A stretch of DNA of 39,450 bases from Oscillospiraceae bacterium (lineage in GTDB: Bacteria > Bacillota > Clostridia > Oscillospirales > CAG-272): positions 1 to 39,450 of the forward strand of contig SVTX01000014.1 in NCBI GenBank assembly GCA_015063545.1. The letters run 5' to 3'. Of the stretch, positions 32,776 to 39,450 are shown in pieces (positions within the stretch are counted from its first letter, which is position 1; the number at the start of each line of letters is the position of its first letter). The notes under the pieces were generated by a model. The model saw nothing but the letters and a program-made list of their open reading frames with translations. It did not search any database and was not told the origin of the DNA. Made by a program: the position numbers and the translations under genes.

Positions 32776-33648
32776 TTATAAACCTCTGAAAAGAGAATAT
32801 GGTATGATCGCGTCATAACCTTGAGAGCTTTTTCCTATGTCTCCCAATGCAAACATGGCATCGGGTGAAAAACTGAGTGTATTTTTTCCTTTTTGATATG
32901 ATATCTCTATTTTATCTGCTCGCAAAATTACAAGCGCGGATCTTCCGGATACGGTGTTTATGGGGGTTATCCTCATGGATGAATATGCAGGATCTTTTGT
33001 ATGTATACCTTGCATGAAGTCATCAAGGATAGAGGTGTCAACAACCCCCTTTGCGGCAGCTTTGTCGATGATTATAACGGGTTTTCCGCTTATGGCGTCT
33101 TTTATAAGATTGCCGCTGTCTGATAAAGCATTGAGTGTGAGCACATTTTTATTGAAAGTTATGGTTAAGAGGCATATGCCTATTTCTTTTTTTCGAAATA
33201 TCAGATTTCCGCCAAGTATTGAAATTATTCCTCCCAATATGGCAAGTATTGCAAAGCCCCAGACCGATACTCCGTCGCCGTCTATGCTTTCAAGCGGAAG
33301 ATTTATTTTGTTTAGCAAATTGAAAAGCGCGGTCATAATTCCGCCAATTGCCATAGACACAGCGAAATAAAGCAAGGTTGCAACAAAGGTGTTTTTGGTC
33401 TGTTTTTTGGAATGAAACGCTATAACGCACATTAAAAAGCACACAAAAACATCCGAAACTAAAGAAATTGTTTGACTAAATGAAAGAAAGATCGAAATAA
33501 CCGAATATAATGCGCCAATAGCGGAAGCCGCAATCATCCGGCCTGCGCGGCGTGGCCTATTCAAAATTCTGGCACTTATATAGAGGCACAGATAGTCCAT
33601 ACTGAAATTGATCAAGAACAGTATGTCAATAAAGACGTAAGTTTCCAC
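32776..33648 (-). CDS. spoIIGA: Pro-sigma-E processing protease SpoIIGA
   Basis: A 290-residue protein, slightly shorter than the roughly 309 of Bacillus subtilis. Five to six membrane segments occupy about residues 1-150 ([20 protein letters not shown] at the start is typical). The cytoplasmic aspartic protease domain follows, with the catalytic Asp 177 in [10 protein letters not shown] and the GKPVIIID strand. It cleaves pro-sigma-E after engulfment-stage signalling from the forespore. Translation starts with GTG at 33648, placed six bases after GGAGGT; the ATG in another frame four bases upstream is not used. A TATAAT box lies at 33677-33672 on this strand. Together with sigE it marks the organism as a spore former or recent descendant of one. 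Confidence 0.95.
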   Translation of the reverse strand: METYVFIDILFLINFSMDYLCLYISARILNRPRRAGRMIAASAIGALYSVISIFLSFSQTISLVSDVFVCFLMCVIAFHSKKQTKNTFVATLLYFAVSMAIGGIMTALFNLLNKINLPLESIDGDGVSVWGFAILAILGGIISILGGNLIFRKKEIGICLLTITFNKNVLTLNALSDSGNLIKDAISGKPVIIIDKAAAKGVVDTSILDDFMQGIHTKDPAYSSMRITPINTVSGRSALVILRADKIEISYQKGKNTLSFSPDAMFALGDIGKSSQGYDAIIPYSLFRGL

Positions 33649-33766
33649 CGCATCACCTCCGATCCGTTTTCATTATACACCCTATAGAATAAAAAATATG
33701 TCGGTTTTAGATGAAGCAAAAGAAAAATTATATTTTTGCTGTACTTAATTTTTTTAAAAAAAGGTA

Positions 33767-33795
33767 TTGACACGGACAACAAAAAGTGATATAAT
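33767..33795 (+). promoter_or_regulatory. Consensus promoter of rpmE
   Basis: Perfect TTGACA and TATAAT with a 17-base spacer. A hairpin TCACTGT/ACAGTGA (33814-33833) follows in the leader. Confidence 0.9.
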
Positions 33796-33813
33796 AACTC
33801 TACTTGTGAAATC

Positions 33814-33833
33814 ACTGTCAAAGAACAGTGAAG
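33814..33833 (+). promoter_or_regulatory. Leader hairpin before rpmE, possible L31 autoregulatory site
   Basis: A perfect 7-bp stem with loop CAAAGA lies between promoter and ribosome binding site. L31 leaders that bind the protein are known in Firmicutes; whether this short hairpin belongs to that class I cannot tell. Confidence 0.4.
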
Positions 33834-33855
33834 AAATTTTGTGAGGTGAAAAATA

Positions 33856-34065
33856 ATGAAACAGAACATCCATCCCCAGTATGAAGAGTGCGTAATCAGA
33901 TGCGCTTGCGGAGAGTCCGTTACAACAAAGTCCACAAAGGGCGGCGAAATGAGAGTTGAAATTTGCTCCAAGTGTCACCCCTTCTTTACCGGTAAGCAGA
34001 AGTTTGTTGATGCCGGCGGACGTGTTGACAAGTTCAAGAGAAGACTTGAGAACTCCAAGAAGTAA
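33856..34065 (+). CDS. rpmE: 50S ribosomal protein L31
   Basis: A 69-residue L31. It begins [20 protein letters not shown] and has [20 protein letters not shown], so it is the zinc-binding (C+) form with Cys in CAC and CSKC. It binds the large subunit near the central protuberance. GAGGTGA precedes ATG. It has its own consensus promoter and terminator. The zinc form usually predominates when zinc is available; no zinc-free paralogue is in the window. Confidence 0.97.
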   Translation: MKQNIHPQYEECVIRCACGESVTTKSTKGGEMRVEICSKCHPFFTGKQKFVDAGGRVDKFKRRLENSKK

Positions 34066-34093
34066 TCCGATCTGGGAATTACTAGGTGCATAT

Positions 34094-34126
34094 AAAAAAG
34101 GATTGCGCAAACGCAATCCTTTTTTC
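34094..34126 (+). terminator. Terminator after rpmE
   Basis: AAGGATTGCG and CGCAATCCTT pair around CAAA, flanked by A and T tracts. Confidence 0.92.
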
Positions 34127-34130
34127 CTTT

Positions 34131-34197
34131 AGACGTTAGAAATTTTCTCAATACTTCGTTGCTTATGCGTCGCGTCTTGAAAAAATTTCGTTAGTCT
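34131..34197. other. Hairpin with symmetric internal loop between rpmE and hflX
   Basis: AGAC (34131-34134) pairs with GTCT (34194-34197), and GAAATTTT (34139-34146) with AAAATTTC (34182-34189). Between the two stems lie identical GTTA sequences on both strands, a symmetric four-by-four internal loop. No T tract follows. It may be part of an hflX leader; no clear promoter was seen between it and the gene. Confidence 0.4.
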
Positions 34198-34276
34198 CGG
34201 CTCATGTTAATTTCCTTTGATACTTTGAGTTGTAAAGGTTCAACTTGGGCAAAATGTTTTCAATGGTGGTGAATTT

Positions 34277-35578
34277 ATGTTAAATCATGACGAAAATATA
34301 AGATCAAAAGCGATACTTGTAGGTATCATTACAGATAAAAATACGGCTGATGAGGTAGAAAAGTCACTTTCTGAGCTTGAAAGACTTCTTGATACTGCGG
34401 GCGGCGAGGTTTTTGCGTACGTGACGCAAAGCAAGTCCACGCTTGAGGCGAGAACTCTTATCGGAAGCGGTAAGGTGCAGGAGATATCCGAGCTTTGCAA
34501 AAACAACGGCATAAAGCTCGTAATTTTTGATGAGGAGCTTTCTCCCTCACAGATAAGAAATCTTGAGGAGGATATCGGTGATGACGTTCAGGTCATCGAC
34601 CGTTCCATGCTTATTCTTGATATTTTTGCTCTTCACGCGGTTAGCGGAGAGGGTAAGCTTCAGGTAGAGCTGGCGCAGCTCAAATATACCGCGCCTCGCC
34701 TTATGGGACAAGGAAAAGATCTTTCCCGTCTGGGTGGCGGTATAGGCACGCGAGGACCGGGTGAATCAAAGCTTGAGTCAGATCGCCGACACATCAAAAG
34801 AAGAATCACCGCCCTTGAGGAAGAACTTGAGGTGCTTGATAAAAACCGCCGTACCATGCGTGTTTCCCGCGACAGAAGCGGACTTCCAAAGATTGCTATT
34901 GTGGGCTATACGAATGCGGGCAAGTCCACGCTGCTCAACAAGCTTACCGACGCGGGAATACTCGCCGAGGACAAGCTGTTTGCAACGCTTGACCCCACAA
35001 CGAGAAAATTCGAGCTTCCCGGAGGCGAACAGGTTCTTCTGACTGACACGGTAGGATTTATCCGCAAGCTCCCTCACCATCTTGTGAATGCGTTCAAATC
35101 CACACTTGACGAGGCGGTATATTCAGACGTGGTTATGATACTTTGCGACGCATCCGATCCCGAATGTATGTCCCAGCTTGAATGTACCGAACAGACACTT
35201 GAAGAACTTGGCGCGGGCGGTAAACCCACGATATATGTATTCAACAAGTGCGACAAGGGGCTTTTTGATCAGCCTATAATAAACAGAACGGCAGACAAAA
35301 AGCATGTCGTGTTCATTTCTGCCAAGACGGGACAAGGGTGCGATGAGCTTGCAGAGGTAATGCAAGAGGTTATACATGAGGGCAAAAAAAGGGTAACCTT
35401 CAAGATCCCAAATTCCGAGATGGGCGCGATGAATATTCTTTATAAGAATGCAACTGTTGAGGATGTGGATTACGGGGCGGATTTTGTGAGCATTACGGCT
35501 GTGGTTGACGCCAAAACTCACGGTATGCTAAAAAAATACGATGAAAATTACCCTGTTGTCAGCGAGGAAGATTTTTAA
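34277..35578 (+). CDS. hflX: Ribosome-associated GTPase HflX
   Basis: A full-length 433-residue GTPase. The N-terminal HflX domain (about 1-180) includes VQVIDRSMLILDIFALHA and the hallmark GKDLSRLGGGIGTRGPGESK (146-165). The G domain has G1 GYTNAGKST (210-218), G3 DTVGF (257-261) and G4 NKCD (323-326). HflX splits stalled or hibernating ribosomes after stress. GGTGGTGA precedes ATG. It is the first of four plus-strand genes (hflX, YigZ-family, TatD-family, MATE) with short gaps or overlaps, probably one operon. Confidence 0.97.
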   Translation: MLNHDENIRSKAILVGIITDKNTADEVEKSLSELERLLDTAGGEVFAYVTQSKSTLEARTLIGSGKVQEISELCKNNGIKLVIFDEELSPSQIRNLEEDIGDDVQVIDRSMLILDIFALHAVSGEGKLQVELAQLKYTAPRLMGQGKDLSRLGGGIGTRGPGESKLESDRRHIKRRITALEEELEVLDKNRRTMRVSRDRSGLPKIAIVGYTNAGKSTLLNKLTDAGILAEDKLFATLDPTTRKFELPGGEQVLLTDTVGFIRKLPHHLVNAFKSTLDEAVYSDVVMILCDASDPECMSQLECTEQTLEELGAGGKPTIYVFNKCDKGLFDQPIINRTADKKHVVFISAKTGQGCDELAEVMQEVIHEGKKRVTFKIPNSEMGAMNILYKNATVEDVDYGADFVSITAVVDAKTHGMLKKYDENYPVVSEEDF

Positions 35579-35612
35579 ACAAACACAATTCTGAATTAAA
35601 GGAAGAAGGACA

Positions 35613-36251
35613 ATGTCAGAACAAATAAAGCCGGAGCTTTATACTACGCTTGAGGGTGAAGGACATGACGAATTTGAGGAGCGACGCTCGCTTTTTATAG
35701 GTCACGCAAAGCACGTGACAAGCGAGGAGGAAGCCATGGAATTTGTCAAATCCCTGAAAAAAGAATATTCGGACGCAACGCATAACGTTTGGGCGTACGT
35801 ACTCAAAGGTGGGCTTATCGCGCGCTACTCTGATGACGGTGAGCCGCAGGGAACTGCGGGCGTTCCCACGCTTGACACTATTCGAAAAAGCGGAGTAGAG
35901 GACGCTGTGGTGGTCGTTACCCGTTATTTCGGTGGAATTTTGCTGGGTGCCGGTGGACTTGTCAGAGCTTATTCACACGGAGCAAAAATAGCTTTGGAAG
36001 CGGCAAAGATAATAACATATGAAAAGTATTCGGTTTATGCTTTGGAATGCTCATACTCGGATTATCAGAAGTATATAGTGCTTTTACCGCAGTTCAATGC
36101 TATTGTGGACGATACTGAATTTTCCGATAAAGTAAGGGTGACGTTTGCGCTCAAAAGCACCACGGTACAGCCATTACTTGAAAAAATAAAGGAAATGTCT
36201 GCGGGCAGAGACTGCCCGGAGAAGCTTTGCGAGAGGTTTGATTACAGATGA
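35613..36251 (+). CDS. YigZ/IMPACT family protein
   Basis: A 212-residue protein of the widespread YigZ (IMPACT, UPF0029) family. The conserved core is clear: ARYSDDGEPQGTAGVPTL (about 71-88) and VVVTRYFGGILLGAGGLVRA (about 99-118). A C-terminal ferredoxin-like domain follows. Eukaryotic IMPACT links to translation control; the bacterial role is not settled. AAAGGAAG precedes ATG. Its last codons overlap the TatD gene by 4 bp (ATGA). Confidence 0.93.
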   Translation: MSEQIKPELYTTLEGEGHDEFEERRSLFIGHAKHVTSEEEAMEFVKSLKKEYSDATHNVWAYVLKGGLIARYSDDGEPQGTAGVPTLDTIRKSGVEDAVVVVTRYFGGILLGAGGLVRAYSHGAKIALEAAKIITYEKYSVYALECSYSDYQKYIVLLPQFNAIVDDTEFSDKVRVTFALKSTTVQPLLEKIKEMSAGRDCPEKLCERFDYR

Positions 36252-37066
36252 TAGATAAAAATAAGCTTTTTGATACTCACGCGCATTATTACAGCCGCAA
36301 GTTTGACGAGCTTTCGGGTGGTGTTGACGGACTTCTCTCAAGCGCGGAATTTCAAAGCTCTGTCGGTTGCGTTGTTAACATCGGCGCGGACGTTGAAACG
36401 TCAAAAGCCGTTGTGGCACAAGCAAAAAAATATGATTTTATATATAGTGCGGTGGGTATTCATCCGACCGAAGCGCAGAATGTGTGCGGTGAGGACGTTG
36501 AAGGTAACCTCGCTAAAATTGAGGAATTGCTCAACACACCCGAAAAGAGAAGCGAAAACAAAATAGTAGCTATAGGCGAGATAGGCTTTGACTATTATTG
36601 GCAACCCGTGGACAGGGAATTGCAGTATAAGTATTTTTATGAGCAGATGCGTCTGGCAGAGAAATACGGTCTTCCCGTTATAATCCACGACCGAGACGCG
36701 CACGGAGATACGTTTGATATGATATGTCAATTTCCCAATGTGCGCGGCATATTACATTCCTGCTCCATGAGCGACGAAATGGTACGTCAGCTTTGCCAGC
36801 GAGGCTGGTATATATCATTTTCGGGTACCGTTACATTTAAAAATGCGCACAAGGTAAAGGCGGCATGCGCCGTGGTGCCGATAGACAGGCTGCTTTCGGA
36901 GACCGACGCGCCGTATCTTGCCCCGCATCCATACCGCGGGCAGATGAACAATTCGCTTCTTATGGAAAATACGGTGCGAGAAATGGCAGAAATACACAAT
37001 ATAAGCTATGAGCAAATGCTCCAAATAACCAATGAAAATGCAAGAAGGATTTTCTCAATAGATTGA
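36248..37066 (+). CDS. TatD family metal-dependent hydrolase (DNase)
   Basis: A 272-residue TIM-barrel hydrolase. The metal ligands expected for TatD are present: FDTHAHY (His 11, His 13), IGEIGFDYYW (Glu 111), IIHDRDA (His 147), LHSCS (His 170) and LSETDAPYLAP (Asp 220). Members degrade DNA 3'-5' or act on small esters; the true substrate here is unknown. It starts within the stop codon of the YigZ-family gene and is followed three bases later by a MATE transporter. Confidence 0.94.
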   Translation: MIDKNKLFDTHAHYYSRKFDELSGGVDGLLSSAEFQSSVGCVVNIGADVETSKAVVAQAKKYDFIYSAVGIHPTEAQNVCGEDVEGNLAKIEELLNTPEKRSENKIVAIGEIGFDYYWQPVDRELQYKYFYEQMRLAEKYGLPVIIHDRDAHGDTFDMICQFPNVRGILHSCSMSDEMVRQLCQRGWYISFSGTVTFKNAHKVKAACAVVPIDRLLSETDAPYLAPHPYRGQMNNSLLMENTVREMAEIHNISYEQMLQITNENARRIFSID

Positions 37067-37069
37067 TTT

Positions 37070-38398
37070 ATGAAAATACAGCTATCCGATCATTTTACTT
37101 ATAAAAAGCTGTTGAAATTTACTTTGCCCAGTATTGTGATGATGGTTTTTTCATCGATATACGGTGTGGTAGACGGCTTTTTTGTATCCAACTTTGCCGG
37201 CGAGACCGAATTTGCCGCGTTGAATTTCATATACCCATTTATAATGATGCTCGGCGCGTTTGGATTTATGTTCGGCGCGGGCGGCTCGGCGCTTATATCA
37301 AAGACAATGGGTGAGGGAAATATGAAAAAGGCTCAAAGCCTTTTCTCTCTTATTGTTTACGTGTCGATCGGCACCGGAGTAGTCCTCGCTGTGCTTGGAA
37401 TAATTTTTATCCGTCCCATAGCATCCTTGCTTGGAGCTGAAGGAAAAATGCTTGATGACTGTGTGATATACGGGCGCATCATACTCGCGGCGCTTCCCGC
37501 GTTCATGCTTCAAATGGAGTTTCAGACCTTTTTCGTCATGGCTGAAAAACCCAAACTTGGACTTTATTCTACTCTTGTATCGGGCGTTGCCAATATGGCG
37601 CTTGATGCCCTGCTCGTTGGAATTATCCCGCTTGGGCTTGTCGGTGCGGCTATGGCTACGGCGATAAGTCAGCTTATCGGCGCTATTATCCCGCTTATCT
37701 ACTTTTTCAGACCAAACACAAGCATTTTGCGGCTCGGGAAAGCAGAGTTTGATGGAAAAGCTTTGGTTAAGACCTGCACAAACGGTTCGTCCGAGCTTAT
37801 GAGTAACATTTCAATGTCACTTGTCGGCATGCTTTATAACGTCCAACTTATGAGATATGCAGGCCAGGAGGGAGTGGCGGCATACGGAGTATTGATGTAC
37901 GTGAATTTTGTGTTTATATCAATATTTATTGGCTATGTCGTAGGAATTGCTCCCGTGATAAGCTATCATTACGGAGCAGGGAACACAGGCGAGCTGAAAA
38001 GCCTTTTAAGAAAAAGCCTTGTCATCATCTCAATATGCTCAGTTGCGATGCTGGGTTCAGGAGAAGGGCTTGCGTATCCGTTCTCGAAGCTATTCGTATC
38101 GGCTAATCCGGCGCTTTTTGAGATGACGCTCAGAGGTTTTAGAATATACTCATTCTCGTTTTTATTTGCCGGGTTCGCGATATTCGGATCGTCATTTTTT
38201 ACCGCGCTTAATGATGGATTGACGTCTGCGATAATTTCATTTTTGAGAACACTTTTATTCCAAAGTGCGGCGGTTATCTTGCTTCCGCTGGCGTTTGACC
38301 TTGACGGAATATGGCTATCCATTATAGTGGCAGAAGTCATGGCGGTTGCGGTGACTGTGGTGTTTATGATTGGAAAAAGGAAAAAATATGAATACTAA
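37070..38398 (+). CDS. MATE family efflux transporter
   Basis: A 442-residue transporter with about twelve membrane helices in two related halves. The N-terminal half shows LLKFTLPSIVMMVFSSIYGV, then DGFFVSNFAG, which is typical of MATE proteins; a matching second half starts near residue 235. They export cationic or other toxic compounds with Na+ or H+; the substrate cannot be read from sequence. It starts three bases after the TatD stop with no strong ribosome binding site, so translation is likely coupled. Its stop lies in the terminator stem flank at 38396. Confidence 0.94.
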   Translation: MKIQLSDHFTYKKLLKFTLPSIVMMVFSSIYGVVDGFFVSNFAGETEFAALNFIYPFIMMLGAFGFMFGAGGSALISKTMGEGNMKKAQSLFSLIVYVSIGTGVVLAVLGIIFIRPIASLLGAEGKMLDDCVIYGRIILAALPAFMLQMEFQTFFVMAEKPKLGLYSTLVSGVANMALDALLVGIIPLGLVGAAMATAISQLIGAIIPLIYFFRPNTSILRLGKAEFDGKALVKTCTNGSSELMSNISMSLVGMLYNVQLMRYAGQEGVAAYGVLMYVNFVFISIFIGYVVGIAPVISYHYGAGNTGELKSLLRKSLVIISICSVAMLGSGEGLAYPFSKLFVSANPALFEMTLRGFRIYSFSFLFAGFAIFGSSFFTALNDGLTSAIISFLRTLLFQSAAVILLPLAFDLDGIWLSIIVAEVMAVAVTVVFMIGKRKKYEY

Positions 38399-38428
38399 AA
38401 AATGCACTCAATACGAGTGCATTTTTTA
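38396..38428. terminator. Bidirectional terminator between the MATE and XRE genes
   Basis: TGCACTC and GAGTGCA pair around AATAC, flanked by six A and six T. The stop codons of the two convergent genes lie in the flanks on either side. Confidence 0.9.
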
Positions 38429-38698
38429 GTGCGTGTATTTGTTTAGAAGTTCTTTAAAGTCTTTGAGTAAATTTAGGTCTTTACTTGAAATTTGCTCATA
38501 GTTGCCAAGATTTAACAAAAAATTAGGGTCTAAATGTAAAATTTGGCATATTCTACGAAGCTGAGCTATGCTCGGTTCTTGAAGATCACGCTCAATTTTT
38601 GAGTAGTTAGACTGATTCATGGGAATAAGTGCCGCGACTTCATTTTGCGACATGTCCATATCCTCGCGCGCGTTTTTTATTTTTTGACCGATACTCAT
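38426..38698 (-). CDS. XRE-type helix-turn-helix regulator
   Basis: A 90-residue DNA-binding protein. A Cro/CI-type helix-turn-helix covers about residues 4-60 (IGQKIKNAREDMDMSQNEVA, then QSNYSKIERDLQEPSIAQL); only a short helical tail follows, so there is no separate ligand-binding domain. AAAGGAGAA precedes ATG. It diverges from the collagen-like lipoprotein gene, and repeated TTTTAACTAAAA sites lie in the shared promoter region, so it is probably the repressor of both. Its TATAAT is at 38736-38731, with one of the sites directly upstream. Confidence 0.9.
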   Translation of the reverse strand: MSIGQKIKNAREDMDMSQNEVAALIPMNQSNYSKIERDLQEPSIAQLRRICQILHLDPNFLLNLGNYEQISSKDLNLLKDFKELLNKYTH

Positions 38699-38740
38699 GC
38701 TTTTCTCCTTTGATAAGTATGTACACTGTTATTATAACAT

Positions 38741-38814
38741 TTTTAACTAAAACACTTGACTATTAGTTTAAAATAGTATATAATTGTGTATTGACAGTTA
38801 AATTTTAACTAAAA
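38741..38814. promoter_or_regulatory. Repeated operator-like sites in the XRE/collagen-like promoter region
   Basis: The 12-mer TTTTAACTAAAA occurs exactly at 38741-38752 and 38803-38814. A relative in inverted orientation (AGTTTAAAA, 38765-38773) lies between the -35 and -10 of the plus-strand promoter. The downstream copy is part of the inverted repeat AGTTAAA-T-TTTAACT (38796-38810). The positions fit repression of both divergent genes. Confidence 0.65.
38756..38784 (+). promoter_or_regulatory. Promoter of the collagen-like lipoprotein gene
   Basis: TTGACT, 17 bases, TATAAT, with an operator-like site in the spacer and another just past the expected start. Confidence 0.85.
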
Positions 38815-38846
38815 AGCTTATTTTTCAATGAGTAACGGAGGTAAAA

Positions 38847-39450
38847 ATGAAAAAAAGAGTACTTTGGTCAATTTCAATAATTTTGGTTCTTCTTTTATCA
38901 GTTGCGCTGCTTTCTTCATGCGCGAAGAAAAACGGACAAGGCCCTCAGGGTGAGCAAGGCGAACAAGGACCGCAAGGCGCTCAAGGCGTGCAAGGCCCTC
39001 AGGGTGAGCAAGGTCCTCAAGGCGAACAAGGTCCTAAAGGCGAGCAAGGTCCTCAGGGTATACAGGGTCCTCAGGGTGAGCAAGGACCTCAAGGCGAACA
39101 AGGTCCTCAGGGTGAGCAAGGTCCTCAAGGCGAACAAGGTCCTCAAGGCGAACAAGGCCTTCGGGGTGAGCAAGGCCCTCAAGGCGAACAAGGCCCTCAG
39201 GGTGAACAGGGTGAACAAGGTCCTCAAGGCGAACAGGGTGAACAAGGTCCTCAGGGTGAAGCCGGAAAGGACGGCAAGCCCGGCGCGGATGGAGAGGACG
39301 GACTTACTCCCCATATAGGAACAAACGGCAATTGGTGGATAGGCGATACCGACACAGGTGTGAGTGCTGTTGGTGGAGGAACATCCGGAGATACGGTTAT
39401 TATACCCGGCGAGCCCGGTGCTGATGGAGAGGACGGACTTACTCCCCATA
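38847..39450 (+). CDS. Collagen-like GXY-repeat lipoprotein, cut by window edge
   Basis: An open frame of at least 201 codons runs off the window. A signal peptide ends in a lipobox (LSSC, Cys 25). Residues 32 to about 154 are 41 uninterrupted Gly-X-Y triplets, mainly GPQ and GEQ in alternation, which should form a collagen-type triple helix. After this comes a module [20 protein letters not shown], and after a Gly-rich linker the [11 protein letters not shown] start of a second such module. Bacterial proteins of this layout are cell-surface proteins of gut Clostridia and others. GGAGGT precedes ATG. Expression is probably controlled by the divergent XRE regulator. The C-terminus and any further domain are unknown. 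Confidence 0.85.
   Translation, partial: MKKRVLWSISIILVLLLSVALLSSCAKKNGQGPQGEQGEQGPQGAQGVQGPQGEQGPQGEQGPKGEQGPQGIQGPQGEQGPQGEQGPQGEQGPQGEQGPQGEQGLRGEQGPQGEQGPQGEQGEQGPQGEQGEQGPQGEAGKDGKPGADGEDGLTPHIGTNGNWWIGDTDTGVSAVGGGTSGDTVIIPGEPGADGEDGLTPH
38940..39308 (+). repeat. Tandem 9/18-bp repeats encoding GPQGEQ
   Basis: An 18-bp unit (such as GGTCCTCAAGGCGAACAA) is repeated with small changes, encoding Gly-Pro-Gln-Gly-Glu-Gln; 41 in-frame 9-bp triplets in all. Because the unit is a multiple of three, slippage would change repeat number without shifting the frame. The opposite strand and the other plus frame also stay open across it, which explains the spurious open frames there. Confidence 0.9.

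Noticed and set aside
33672..33706. Possible Spo0A box near the spoIIGA promoter (ACCGACA-like)
   Set aside because: Only a partial match to TTCGACA/TGTCGAA and the -35 is unclear, so it is not reported as a site.
33612..33971. Minus-strand open frame of 119 codons starting inside rpmE
   Set aside because: It runs through the rpmE promoter and overlaps both rpmE and spoIIGA, and has no ribosome binding site.
38902..39449. Two open frames of 138 and 177 codons over the collagen repeat
   Set aside because: The plus frame is shifted relative to the lipoprotein frame and the minus frame is antisense; both stay open only because of the 9-bp repeat.

Overview
The window looks like a chromosomal segment of an endospore-forming, low-to-moderate-GC Gram-positive bacterium of the class Clostridia, probably from an animal gut. 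The evidence is a complete spoIIGA-sigE pair, hprK, a dgt-dnaG-rpoD operon, AGGAGG-type ribosome binding sites, near-consensus sigma-A promoters with 17-bp spacers, secreted proteins with KK-type signal peptides, and GXY-repeat (collagen-like) lipoproteins of a kind seen in gut Clostridia. No phage, plasmid, transposase or CRISPR signature was found.

Layout. 1-0.84 kb (minus): a purine riboswitch of the guanine (C74) type with an overlapping terminator controls a YgjV-like membrane protein and the N-terminus of a TGS-domain nucleoside kinase. 0.9-2.9 kb (minus): a membrane protein, a small lipoprotein and a ferritin-like/VIT1 transporter. 3.0-4.7 kb: an anchored endonuclease/exonuclease/phosphatase protein and a convergent small membrane protein. 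4.8-5.6 kb: tRNA-Leu(UAA) and initiator tRNA-fMet, then two tandem tRNA-derived elements. 5.6-7.8 kb: a small membrane protein, a phosphopantetheinyl transferase and hprK. 8.0-10.1 kb: a membrane-anchored foldase-like protein overlapping a second anchored protein. 10.3-14.3 kb: dgt, dnaG, rpoD.

14.5-32 kb is a large solute-uptake locus. It opens with a free-standing solute-binding lipoprotein that has its own promoter and terminator. After a 1.0-kb stretch without genes comes a promoter with a structured leader of about 380 nt, then a seven-gene operon: a composite 1192-residue binding protein, two MalF/MalG-type permeases, an NHL-TPR-YIP1 membrane protein, a 1380-residue secreted DUF5696-like protein, and a second permease pair. 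No ATPase and no recognisable classical glycosidase is encoded, so the importer must borrow a shared MsmX-type ATPase. This is the most likely under-described system in the window.

32-38.4 kb: sigE and spoIIGA (minus), then rpmE, hflX, a YigZ-family gene, a TatD-family gene and a MATE transporter (plus). 38.4-39.45 kb: a small XRE regulator diverges from a collagen-like lipoprotein that runs off the window; the shared promoter region carries repeated TTTTAACTAAAA sites. Two genes are cut by the window edges, at positions 1 and 39450. All family assignments come from reading motifs and translations; no database search was run.
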